NCBI GenBank assembly: GCA_002469525.1
Contig: DKME01000047.1
Span: 1-5,203, forward strand
Direction of reading: 5' to 3'
Source: Actinobacteria bacterium UBA7422
GTDB taxonomy: Bacteria > Actinomycetota > Actinomycetes > S36-B12
Length of the DNA stretch: 5,203 bases
Shown: positions 1-5,203 of the stretch, in pieces
Numbering within the stretch: position 1 is the stretch's first letter
How the letters are laid out: each line of letters begins with the position of its first letter
Made by a program: the position numbers and the translations under genes
Notes under the pieces: generated by a model
Seen by the model: the letters and a program-made list of their open reading frames with translations, nothing else
Database searches by the model: none
What the model was told of the DNA's origin: nothing

Positions 1-1554
1 CGCCCGAGTGTTCAAGTTGGTGACCCGTTCATGGAAAAACTCTTGATTGAAGCGACCCTGGAAGTGCTGCATGCAGGATTGGTTGAAGGTATTCAAGACC
101 TCGGTGGCGCGGGTATTTCATGTGCCACAAGTGAACTTGCATCTAACGGTGAAGGTGGCATGCACGTCTACCTTGACCGCGTTCTCCTACGTGACGCGTC
201 ACTATCACCTGAAGAAATCTTGATGAGTGAGTCCCAGGAACGCATGTGCGCGGTCGTCACACCGGAAAAAATAGACGCGTTCATGCAGTTGTGTAAGAAG
301 TGGGATGTTGAAGCAGTTGTGATCGGTGAAGTCACCGACACCGGGCGACTTGTAATCGAGTGGCACGGAGAAACAATTGTTGACGTTCCGCCACGCTCTG
401 TTGCCCACGACGGACCCGTGTACGAGCGGCCATTTCACCGACCAAGTTGGCAGGACGCATTACAAGCTGATGCTCCAACACCGGAGAGGCTGGCGCGACC
501 AGAAAGTCCAGAAGCACTCAAGCAGACACTGCTTGACTTGATCTCTTCGCCTAACTTGGCGTCAAAGAGTTGGGTCACTTCCCAGTTCGACCGTTATGTC
601 TTAGGCAACACAATTTTGTCGCAGCCTGAAAACGCGGGCATGATTCGCGTGGATGAAGAAAGCGGCCTTGGTGTTGCAATTTCCACTGACTGCAATGCGC
701 GTTTTGCCAAACTTGATCCATACGCTGGTGCCCAGTTAGCACTGGCAGAGTCCTACCGCAATATCAGTGTTGCCGGGGCTAAACCACTTGCGGTCACTAA
801 CTGTCTGAACTTTGGCTCCCCCGAGGACCCCGAAGTTATGTGGCAGTTTGCCCAGGCAACAACAGGCTTGGCAGACGCATGCCTTGAACTTGGAATTCCG
901 GTGACCGGTGGCAACGTGTCGTTTTACAACCAAACCGGTGACACCGCGATTCACCCGACCCCTGTTGTTGGAGTCTTGGGTGTTATCGACGACGTAGACC
1001 GCCGAACACCCATGGCGTGGGAAGACGACGGTGAACTGATTTACGTACTGGGTAACACCGCAGACGAGTTCGCAGGCGGGGAGTGGGCGCACCTGCAAGG
1101 ACACCTTGGTGGCCTTCCACCGAAAGTCGATTTGCCTATGGAACGTTTACTGAGCGAGATCATGGTTGCCGCATCCCGTGACGGCATGATCACCGCAGCC
1201 CACGACGTCTCCGACGGTGGGGTTGGTGTCGCGATCACGGAGATGGCGCTGCGGGCAAATATTGGCGCGCGGTTCTGGATCCCGGACAACATTGACCCAT
1301 TTGTATTCTTATTCTCTGAGAGCACCGCGCGAGCAATCGCAGTCATCCCTCGTACAGAGGAACTCCGTTTCACTGAAATGTGTGCTGCTCGAGGCATGAG
1401 TGCTACTCGTTTTGGAGTGGTTGATTCTGGGCTTGGCGCGGACAGCGGGCACCCCGATGAGCAGGTTATTGTTTTTGATTCCCTGTTCACGCTCACGGTG
1501 GACCAACTACGCGAGGCAAATGAAGCAACACTCCCGGCACTCTTTGGGGGGTAG
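1..1554 (+). CDS. purL: Phosphoribosylformylglycinamidine synthase subunit PurL (5'-truncated by window edge)
   Basis: Cytosolic enzyme of purine synthesis step 4: ATP-dependent conversion of FGAR plus ammonia to FGAM. The reading frame is open from base 1, and residues before the first ATG (31) already match the family (VQVGDPF), so the gene starts upstream; 517 codons are visible. Seen, numbering from base 1: DLGGAGISCATSE at 33-45 ending the first PurM-like half; SQFDRYVLGNT from 194, beginning the second half; TGGNVS at 302-307; HDVSDGGVG from 401. Known of the family: the short (about 740-residue) PurL works with separate PurQ glutaminase and PurS. The visible part ends without a fused glutaminase domain, which fits this short form; purQ and purS are probably outside the window. 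It ends with TAG, 2 bases before the next gene, so co-transcription with that gene is likely. No frameshift seen. Identification is very secure. Confidence 0.97.
   Translation, partial: RPSVQVGDPFMEKLLIEATLEVLHAGLVEGIQDLGGAGISCATSELASNGEGGMHVYLDRVLLRDASLSPEEILMSESQERMCAVVTPEKIDAFMQLCKKWDVEAVVIGEVTDTGRLVIEWHGETIVDVPPRSVAHDGPVYERPFHRPSWQDALQADAPTPERLARPESPEALKQTLLDLISSPNLASKSWVTSQFDRYVLGNTILSQPENAGMIRVDEESGLGVAISTDCNARFAKLDPYAGAQLALAESYRNISVAGAKPLAVTNCLNFGSPEDPEVMWQFAQATTGLADACLELGIPVTGGNVSFYNQTGDTAIHPTPVVGVLGVIDDVDRRTPMAWEDDGELIYVLGNTADEFAGGEWAHLQGHLGGLPPKVDLPMERLLSEIMVAASRDGMITAAHDVSDGGVGVAITEMALRANIGARFWIPDNIDPFVFLFSESTARAIAVIPRTEELRFTEMCAARGMSATRFGVVDSGLGADSGHPDEQVIVFDSLFTLTVDQLREANEATLPALFGG
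1546..1551 (+). promoter_or_regulatory. G-run ribosome binding site for the sterol-carrier-like gene
   Basis: Six consecutive G bases end the purL coding sequence 5 bases before the GTG at 1557. They can pair with the CCUCC anti-Shine-Dalgarno through G:C and G:U pairs. The spacing favours GTG 1557 as the start and suggests coupling to purL translation. The same bases encode the terminal glycines of PurL, so the match may be partly incidental. Confidence 0.5.
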
Positions 1555-1556
1555 TC

Positions 1557-1904
1557 GTGCTGAGCCCGATTGAACGTGAATTGCTGGAGTCAGTTGCTGG
1601 GCAAAAACCGAAGGTAGACAAGGAAACGACTCGCACCGCTGTCAAAATTGTCTTGCGTGAGCTGATGGAGATGGCACCCGGTCGAAGTGTCGAACTCCGC
1701 ATCCCTCCCTTTGCGGCCACGCAAATAATTGAAGGCCACACGCACCGAAGAGGAACCCCGGCCGCGGTGGTTGAACTCAATGCGATGCATCTGTGTCAAC
1801 TCGCAATTGGTGCTCGGAGTTGGGCAGAGCTAGTGGCGCAGGGTCAGATTTTGGCCAGCGGTGAACGCTCAGATTTAGCGCACCTTTTCCCATTGGCAGG
1901 GTGA
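1557..1904 (+). CDS. Sterol carrier family protein (bacterial SCP-like domain), function unknown
   Basis: A 115-residue protein with a GTG start 2 bases after the purL stop. I recognise it as the small 'sterol carrier family' protein next to purL/purF in Actinobacteria (the Mycobacterium tuberculosis Rv0807 type), from the core APGRSVELRIPPFAA at 40-54, HTHRRGTPAAVVE at 61-73, the SWAEL segment near 88-92 and the ending DLAHLFPLAG. Residues 1-38 are charged and probably helical; the rest resembles the compact alpha/beta SCP2 fold. No signal peptide or membrane segment is visible, so it is probably cytosolic. SCP2 domains elsewhere bind lipids, but I know of no demonstrated ligand for this branch, and the name should not be read as a function. 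Its repeated place inside purine clusters suggests a link with nucleotide metabolism or merely conserved co-expression. The last codons overlap the -35 region of the next operon. Family call good, function open. Confidence 0.85.
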   Translation: MLSPIERELLESVAGQKPKVDKETTRTAVKIVLRELMEMAPGRSVELRIPPFAATQIIEGHTHRRGTPAAVVELNAMHLCQLAIGARSWAELVAQGQILASGERSDLAHLFPLAG

Positions 1905-1921
1905 TACCGTTTTGGTATCTT
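1893..1921 (+). promoter_or_regulatory. Candidate promoter of the toxin-antitoxin operon
   Basis: A -35 like TTGGCA at 1893-1898 (one mismatch to TTGACA), an exactly 17-bp spacer and a -10 like TATCTT at 1916-1921 (4 of 6 to TATAAT). Transcription would be expected to start about 1928, which is the antitoxin ATG, giving a leaderless mRNA. The -35 lies inside the end of the preceding gene. The inverted repeat at 1903-1919 covers the spacer and most of the -10. Read from sequence only; no start-site data. Confidence 0.6.
1903..1919. promoter_or_regulatory. Perfect inverted repeat, probable antitoxin operator
   Basis: GATACC (1903-1908), 5-base spacer GTTTT, GGTATC (1914-1919): 6-bp arms with no mismatch. 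It lies between the -35 and -10 of the promoter for an RHH antitoxin. RHH proteins bind as dimers to such short palindromes and repress their own operons. Binding by the adjacent antitoxin is inferred. The 17-bp element covers four of the six -10 bases, so occupancy should block RNA polymerase. Confidence 0.62.
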
Positions 1922-1927
1922 GAAACA

Positions 1928-2131
1928 ATGGCTATGACATTAAGACTCAACGACGAAGAAATGGCAGCCCTTAAGCGCCAAGCTGAGACAGAGCACCGTT
2001 CCATGCAGGAGGTTGCTCGGCTCGCAATTTTGCAGAGAATTAACGGTTACAGTCGCGCCGACTTCATTAGAGAAAACACTGAGCTTATTTTGGAGCGCGA
2101 TGCAGAAGCCCTGCGGCTTCTCGCCGAATGA
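1928..2131 (+). CDS. Ribbon-helix-helix antitoxin of a Doc/Fic-type toxin
   Basis: A 67-residue protein beginning MAMTLRL. The N-terminal half fits a ribbon-helix-helix DNA-binding domain: strand MTLRL at 3-7, helix 1 about 8-24, turn near HRSM, helix 2 about 26-39. The C-terminal stretch about 44-67 (ADFIRENTELILERDAEALRLLAE region) is charged, probably helical, and is the likely toxin-neutralising segment, as in other type II antitoxins. The antitoxin would bind its toxin and repress the operon through the palindrome at 1903-1919. Start choice: an upstream in-frame GTG at 1901 would put the palindrome inside the coding sequence and overlap the previous gene. ATG 1928 gives the MAMTLRL start that I recall from actinobacterial relatives and lies 6 bases after the -10. 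ATG 1934 is a weaker alternative. No Shine-Dalgarno precedes it, which agrees with leaderless translation. The stop overlaps the toxin start (ATGA). It is not a Phd-type antitoxin, although the partner is Doc-like. Confidence 0.87.
   Translation: MAMTLRLNDEEMAALKRQAETEHRSMQEVARLAILQRINGYSRADFIRENTELILERDAEALRLLAE
2104..2121 (+). promoter_or_regulatory. Hairpin just upstream of the toxin start codon
   Basis: Perfect 7-bp arms AGAAGCC (2104-2110) and GGCTTCT (2115-2121) around a CTGC tetraloop, ending 6 bases before the toxin ATG at 2128. It lies within antitoxin codons near the C-terminus. In mRNA it would occupy the place of a toxin ribosome binding site, and no clear Shine-Dalgarno is visible there. 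Ribosomes finishing the antitoxin would melt it, so toxin translation may depend on antitoxin translation. The structure is seen; the role is inference, and chance within coding sequence is possible. Confidence 0.4.
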
Positions 2132-2502
2132 CCCAGTTTTTGAGAGTCGAAGACGCCTTACTGATTGCTCACCGGATGAACTTTTTAGTCCACGATGAAG
2201 GCCTTTTGGGGGCTGCACTTGCCAGGCCGCAAATGTCGGCATTTGGGAAAGACATATACGAGTCATTTGATGAAAAATGTGCGGCACTACTTGACGGAGT
2301 GAACAGAAATCACGCTTTAGTTGACGGCAATAAGAGACTCAGTTGGGTGTGCGCGGCCAACTTCGCTGCTATTAATGGGTTCGATCTTGTCGCTGACCAA
2401 ATTGAAATATTTCGAACCGTGACGGCCGTTGTTGCCGGGGATCTTGAGTTGGTTGCGTTGACCCACCGGATTGCATCCATTCGCTGTGACCTCGTGCTTT
2501 AA
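2128..2502 (+). CDS. Death-on-curing (Doc) family toxin, Fic fold
   Basis: A 124-residue protein, about the usual length of Doc toxins (P1 Doc is 126). The signature HALVDGNKR at 62-70 matches the Doc/Fic active-site loop HxFx(D/N)(G/A)NKR. Other family features are EDALLIAHR at 8-16, GLLGAALARPQMSAFG at 25-40 and the helix DEKCAALLDGVNRNHA before the motif. Lys69 in place of the second glycine of Fic (GNGR), and Trp73 where AMP-transferring Fic proteins carry a second arginine, point to the Doc branch. P1 Doc phosphorylates EF-Tu and stops translation; the same activity here is inferred. The phenylalanine of the motif is leucine (Leu64), a conservative change that I believe is common in actinobacterial homologues. 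There is no signal peptide or membrane segment. All key residues are present and the frame is intact, so it is probably functional. It overlaps the antitoxin by 4 bases and ends 63 bases before purF. Confidence 0.93.
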   Translation: MTQFLRVEDALLIAHRMNFLVHDEGLLGAALARPQMSAFGKDIYESFDEKCAALLDGVNRNHALVDGNKRLSWVCAANFAAINGFDLVADQIEIFRTVTAVVAGDLELVALTHRIASIRCDLVL

Positions 2503-2504
2503 AA

Positions 2505-2549
2505 AATTACCCCGACTGTTGGAAGCGGGTAAATCCAACAGAGGTAATT
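2505..2549. repeat. Compound inverted repeat between toxin gene and purF
   Basis: Outer arms AATTACC (2505-2511) and GGTAATT (2543-2549), and inner arms CTGTTGGA (2516-2523) and TCCAACAG (2534-2541), are all perfect: 15 pairs in total with an asymmetric internal loop (CCGA against A) and a 10-base apical loop. On the + strand no T-run follows, so it is not a classical intrinsic terminator for the toxin operon, though tail-less termination or 3'-end protection is possible. It ends 5 bases before the proposed purF -10, so it could also be an operator. It does not resemble the E. coli PurR site. Structure certain, role undecided. Confidence 0.6.
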
Positions 2550-2553
2550 GGCG

Positions 2554-2559
2554 TAGGCT
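2554..2559 (+). promoter_or_regulatory. Candidate -10 element of a leaderless purF promoter
   Basis: TAGGCT fits the actinobacterial -10 pattern TAnnnT and lies 6 bases before GTG 2566, the same spacing as at the antitoxin promoter. Transcription would start at or next to the start codon. No good -35 is visible: 17 bases upstream reads AAATCC, inside the right part of the inverted repeat. A promoter here fits the separation of purF from the rest of the cluster by the toxin-antitoxin pair. Confidence 0.5.
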
Positions 2560-2565
2560 GTGAGC

Positions 2566-4104
2566 GTGCCCCTCGGTGATGGTCTCCTCAACCACAACCT
2601 CCTCTCTGAAGACGTCGGACCCCAAGACGCTTGTGGCGTTTTTGGTGTCTGGGCGCCAGGTGAGGAAGTATCGAAACTCACATACTTTGGGCTTTACGCA
2701 CTGCAACACCGTGGGCAAGAATCAGCTGGAATCGCGGTCAGTGACGGTTCACGAATTGTTGTATTTAAAGATATGGGTCTGGTTTCCCAAGTCTTCAATG
2801 AAGGCGCACTCGAATCGCTTCAGGGTCACTTAGCAATTGGTCACGCGCGTTATTCCACAACGGGTGCAAGTATTTGGGAAAATGCTCAACCAACATTTCG
2901 CACTACCGCGACAGGTCACCTAGCCCTTGGTCACAACGGCAACTTGACCAACACGGGTGAGCTTCGCAAGCGGATCGAAGAATTACAAAGTGGTTCCGGT
3001 GAACTGCCGTTCAACTCAACGATGGCTGCAACCACCGACACGGAGATATTAACCGCATTGCTTGCCGCTCACCCCGATCTCTCACTCGAAGAAGCAGCAG
3101 TCGAAGAGCTCCCTTTGGTTAAGGGAGCTTTTTCATTGGTATTCATGGACGACAATGCCATTTACGCGGCGCGGGATCCGCAGGGAATTCGACCTTTGGT
3201 TTTGGGGAGGCTTGAGGCTGGCTGGGTGGTTGCAAGTGAGTCGGCCGCTCTCGACATTGTCGGCGCATCGGTGGTCCGTGAAGTTGAGCCTGGCGAACTG
3301 ATCGTTATGGACTCGCAGGGTTTGCGTTCACACCGATTTGCGCCAGCGGTTCCGAAAGGTTGTCTCTTCGAATACGTATATCTCGCCAGACCTGATACGA
3401 CTATTTCAAAGAGATCAGTGCAGGCAACACGGGTTGAAACCGGACGATTGTTAGCCAAGGAACACGCAGTGGAGGCAGACCTTGTTATCCCCGTCCCCGA
3501 GTCGGGGCGCTACGCAGCGATCGGTTACGCGCAAGAATCAGGTATCCCGTTCGCAGAAGGCTTGGTCAAGAATTCGTATGTGGGGCGGACATTTATTCAA
3601 CCCTCTCAGACTATTCGCCAACTCGGAATTCGGTTAAAACTTAATCCGCTCAAAGAGGTGATCGCAGGGCAACGACTCGTAGTGGTTGACGACTCGATTG
3701 TGCGCGGAAATACCCAGCGTGCTTTAGTGCGCATGCTGCGAGAAGCCGGTGCCCTGGAGGTGCACGTACGAATCTCCAGCCCACCGGTCAAGTGGCCGTG
3801 TTTCTACGGAATTGATTTTGCTACCCGCGCTGAATTGATTGCAAATGGACTTACGGTGAAGGAAATCTGCGCATCAATTGGTGCGGACTCTCTTGCTTTC
3901 GTAGAACTCGATGCACTGATTGAGGCAACGCATGTTCCCAAAGAAGACTTGTGCCGGGCGTGTTTTGACGGCGTGTATCCGGTAGCTCTTTCAGAGGAAC
4001 ACAAAGTGAACTTAGAAGTATTTGAGGGAATTGAGCGTCGAGTCACCGACTCGGATCACCTGCATGTTGACCCTCTCGCACTTGACGCATTGAATCGCCC
4101 ATGA
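2566..4104 (+). CDS. purF: Amidophosphoribosyltransferase (glutamine PRPP amidotransferase)
   Basis: First committed step of purine synthesis: PRPP plus glutamine gives 5-phosphoribosylamine, in the cytosol. From GTG 2566 the protein has 512 residues. Cys23 (DA|CGVFG) is the N-terminal nucleophile, exposed by removal of a 22-residue propeptide. The glutaminase domain shows LQHRGQESAGIA (46-57), GHARYSTTG (92-100), GHNGN (122-126) and RDPQGIRPL (203-211). The phosphoribosyltransferase domain shows the PRPP loop VVVDDSIVRGNT (372-383). Cys266, Cys412, Cys463 and Cys466 match the four 4Fe-4S ligands of the Bacillus subtilis enzyme, so this is the iron-sulfur, propeptide-processed type, expected to be feedback-inhibited by purine nucleotides. 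Start choice: an in-frame GTG at 2560 lies two codons upstream, but 2566 aligns with the Streptomyces N-terminus (MPRGDGRLNHDL as I recall it) and sits correctly for the -10. The only purine-rich stretch (AGAGG, 2540-2544) is too far away to be a Shine-Dalgarno. The stop overlaps purM by ATGA, implying translational coupling. Confidence 0.97.
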   Translation: MPLGDGLLNHNLLSEDVGPQDACGVFGVWAPGEEVSKLTYFGLYALQHRGQESAGIAVSDGSRIVVFKDMGLVSQVFNEGALESLQGHLAIGHARYSTTGASIWENAQPTFRTTATGHLALGHNGNLTNTGELRKRIEELQSGSGELPFNSTMAATTDTEILTALLAAHPDLSLEEAAVEELPLVKGAFSLVFMDDNAIYAARDPQGIRPLVLGRLEAGWVVASESAALDIVGASVVREVEPGELIVMDSQGLRSHRFAPAVPKGCLFEYVYLARPDTTISKRSVQATRVETGRLLAKEHAVEADLVIPVPESGRYAAIGYAQESGIPFAEGLVKNSYVGRTFIQPSQTIRQLGIRLKLNPLKEVIAGQRLVVVDDSIVRGNTQRALVRMLREAGALEVHVRISSPPVKWPCFYGIDFATRAELIANGLTVKEICASIGADSLAFVELDALIEATHVPKEDLCRACFDGVYPVALSEEHKVNLEVFEGIERRVTDSDHLHVDPLALDALNRP

Positions 4105-5201
4105 ACCCGTCGGGTGCCACCTACGCGCAAGCAGGTGTTGACGTTGAGTCAGGTGAGCTTGCAGTAGAACTGATGCGGGCATCAATCGTTGCAAGTACCA
4201 GGCCAGAGGTTGTAGGGGACTTTGGTGGGTTTGCTGGACTGTTTGATATCTCCGCTGCGAAGTCAATGCGGAAGCCGCTGTTGGCAACTTCCACTGACGG
4301 TGTCGGAACGAAAATTGCAATTGCACGCGCACTTGATATTCACAACACTGTTGGTCTGGATTTAGTAGCAATGGTGGTCGACGACCTTGTGGTGTGTGGG
4401 GCCGAACCACTTTTCATGACCGACTACATCGCGGTTGGTTCAGTGAACCCCGAACGAGTGGCAAGTATCGTGGCTGGAATTGCGCGCGGGTGCGAACTTG
4501 CGGGGTGCTCACTAGTTGGCGGCGAAACTGCAGAACACCCTGGGCTCATGGCGCCTGACGAATACGACATTGCTGGTGCTGGAACAGGAATCGTTGACGC
4601 GGAAAACTTGTTAGGACCGGACAAGGTCAATGCCGGTGACGTTGTGATCGCCATGAAGTCTTCGGGACTGCACTCCAACGGATACTCACTTGCGCGCCAC
4701 GTACTTTTGGGCGAAGGCAAGTTGGGGCTCGATGCCTACATTGATGATTTTGGGCGAACTGTAGGTGAAGAATTGCTGGAGCCGACACATATTTATGCAC
4801 TCGATGCACTCGCATTGATCAATCAAGGCGATGTTCATGCATTTAGCCATGTAACCGGAGGGGGGATCGCGGCAAATCTGGCACGGGTGCTCCCGGAGAA
4901 TCTTGCGGCGGACCTTTACCGAGAAACATGGGCTCCCGCTGAGATCTTCAATCTGATTTGCGCTCAGGGTGGAGTTCCACAACTTGATGCTGAGAAAACT
5001 TTCAATATGGGAATCGGAATGTTCGCGGTTGTTCCGCAACAGAGCGTTGATGGTTCGTTGGAAATTTTGGGAAACCGAGATGTTGACGCATGGGTGTGCG
5101 GGTCAATTCGTGAGCGCGTGGGTGGCGAAAAAGGTGACTCACCCGCAAAAGGTGGTGGCGGGGGAGCAATAAATCTTGTGGGGAACTACGAGAAGAACTA
5201 G
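4101..5201 (+). CDS. purM: Phosphoribosylformylglycinamidine cyclo-ligase (AIR synthetase)
   Basis: Purine step 5: ATP-dependent ring closure of FGAM to 5-aminoimidazole ribonucleotide, using the FGAM made by PurL. The 366-residue length is a little above the usual 340-350. Seen: YAQAGVD (8-14), DGVGTK (66-71) of the ATP-binding loop, GLDLVAM and GAEPLFMTDY (85-109), GGETAEHPG (140-148), GLHSNGYSL (189-197), THIY (229-232), HVTGGG (250-255) and FNMGIG (301-306). All are typical of PurM, which shares its fold with PurL and acts as a cytosolic dimer. The extra length is a C-terminal tail with a GGGGG run (351-355) followed by INLVGNY; similar glycine-rich endings occur, as far as I recall, in other actinobacterial PurM proteins. 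The ATG lies inside the purF stop (ATGA) with no clear Shine-Dalgarno, so translation is probably coupled to purF. The stop TAG is 2 bases from the window end, so its terminator or next gene cannot be seen. Confidence 0.98.
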   Translation: MNPSGATYAQAGVDVESGELAVELMRASIVASTRPEVVGDFGGFAGLFDISAAKSMRKPLLATSTDGVGTKIAIARALDIHNTVGLDLVAMVVDDLVVCGAEPLFMTDYIAVGSVNPERVASIVAGIARGCELAGCSLVGGETAEHPGLMAPDEYDIAGAGTGIVDAENLLGPDKVNAGDVVIAMKSSGLHSNGYSLARHVLLGEGKLGLDAYIDDFGRTVGEELLEPTHIYALDALALINQGDVHAFSHVTGGGIAANLARVLPENLAADLYRETWAPAEIFNLICAQGGVPQLDAEKTFNMGIGMFAVVPQQSVDGSLEILGNRDVDAWVCGSIRERVGGEKGDSPAKGGGGGAINLVGNYEKN

Positions 5202-5203
5202 TT

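Noticed and set aside
1041..1496. Open minus-strand frame of 151 codons opposite purL
   Set aside because: Serine/arginine/proline-rich translation without recognisable domains, lying wholly opposite a conserved gene: a shadow frame.
1901..1927. Upstream in-frame GTG start adding nine residues to the antitoxin
   Set aside because: It would place the palindrome and -10 inside the coding sequence, overlap the previous stop, and add residues not seen in RHH relatives, which begin MAMTLRL.
2560..2565. GTG 2560 as purF start
   Set aside because: GTG 2566 aligns with the Streptomyces N-terminus as I recall it and has the right distance from TAGGCT; 2560 directly abuts the -10. The difference is only two residues.
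1893..2565. Search for insertion-sequence ends, target duplications or attachment sites flanking the toxin-antitoxin pair
   Set aside because: No terminal inverted repeats or flanking direct repeats of convincing length were found; the inverted repeats present are better explained as regulatory.
2317..2718. Minus-strand frame of 133 codons crossing the toxin end and purF start
   Set aside because: No family resemblance, and it runs opposite two well-supported genes and a regulatory region.
4012..4410. Minus-strand frame of 132 codons opposite the purF/purM junction
   Set aside because: Glutamine/serine/leucine-rich low-information translation opposite two secure genes.
5149..5163. G-rich run near the purM end as a regulatory or quadruplex element
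   Set aside because: It encodes the glycine run of the PurM C-terminal tail, which appears common in actinobacterial PurM; no further structure seen.

Overview
The window is a piece of an actinobacterial de novo purine biosynthesis cluster, all on the + strand, with a small toxin-antitoxin module between two of its blocks. Order: purL (3' part, reaching the left edge) - a short SCP2-like 'sterol carrier family' gene - RHH antitoxin - Doc/Fic-type toxin - purF - purM (complete, ending 2 bases before the right edge). The host is most likely a member of the Actinomycetota. The purL / sterol-carrier-like / purF / purM neighbourhood is, from memory, the arrangement in Mycobacterium and Streptomyces. 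The PurF N-terminus matches the Streptomyces form closely. GTG starts, a TAGGCT -10 box and apparently leaderless genes fit the same phylum. Base composition is moderate (49% G+C by hand count over 2161-2460), so a moderate-GC lineage such as freshwater Microbacteriaceae or Nanopelagicales is plausible, but this is inference.

Layout. Bases 1-1554 encode the last 517 residues of PurL. After 2 bases comes the sterol-carrier-like gene (1557-1904), translated from a GTG behind a G6 run. A promoter (-35 TTGGCA, 17-bp spacer, -10 TATCTT) overlaps the end of that gene. A perfect inverted repeat covers its spacer and -10, and the antitoxin ATG lies 6 bases after the -10, suggesting an autoregulated leaderless operon. 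Antitoxin (1928-2131) and toxin (2128-2502) share an ATGA overlap. A short hairpin sits just before the toxin start. The 63-base gap 2503-2565 holds a compound inverted repeat and a candidate leaderless purF promoter (TAGGCT, 6 bases, GTG). purF (2566-4104) and purM (4101-5201) overlap by ATGA.

How the genes work together. PurF makes phosphoribosylamine from PRPP and glutamine (step 1), PurL makes FGAM from FGAR (step 4) and PurM closes the ring to AIR (step 5). The role of the sterol-carrier-like protein is not known to me. The toxin-antitoxin pair is not a purine gene and appears to be a separately regulated insertion, which also explains why purF would need its own promoter. No tRNA, rRNA, CRISPR, insertion sequence or attachment site was seen, and there is no gene-free stretch over 300 bases.
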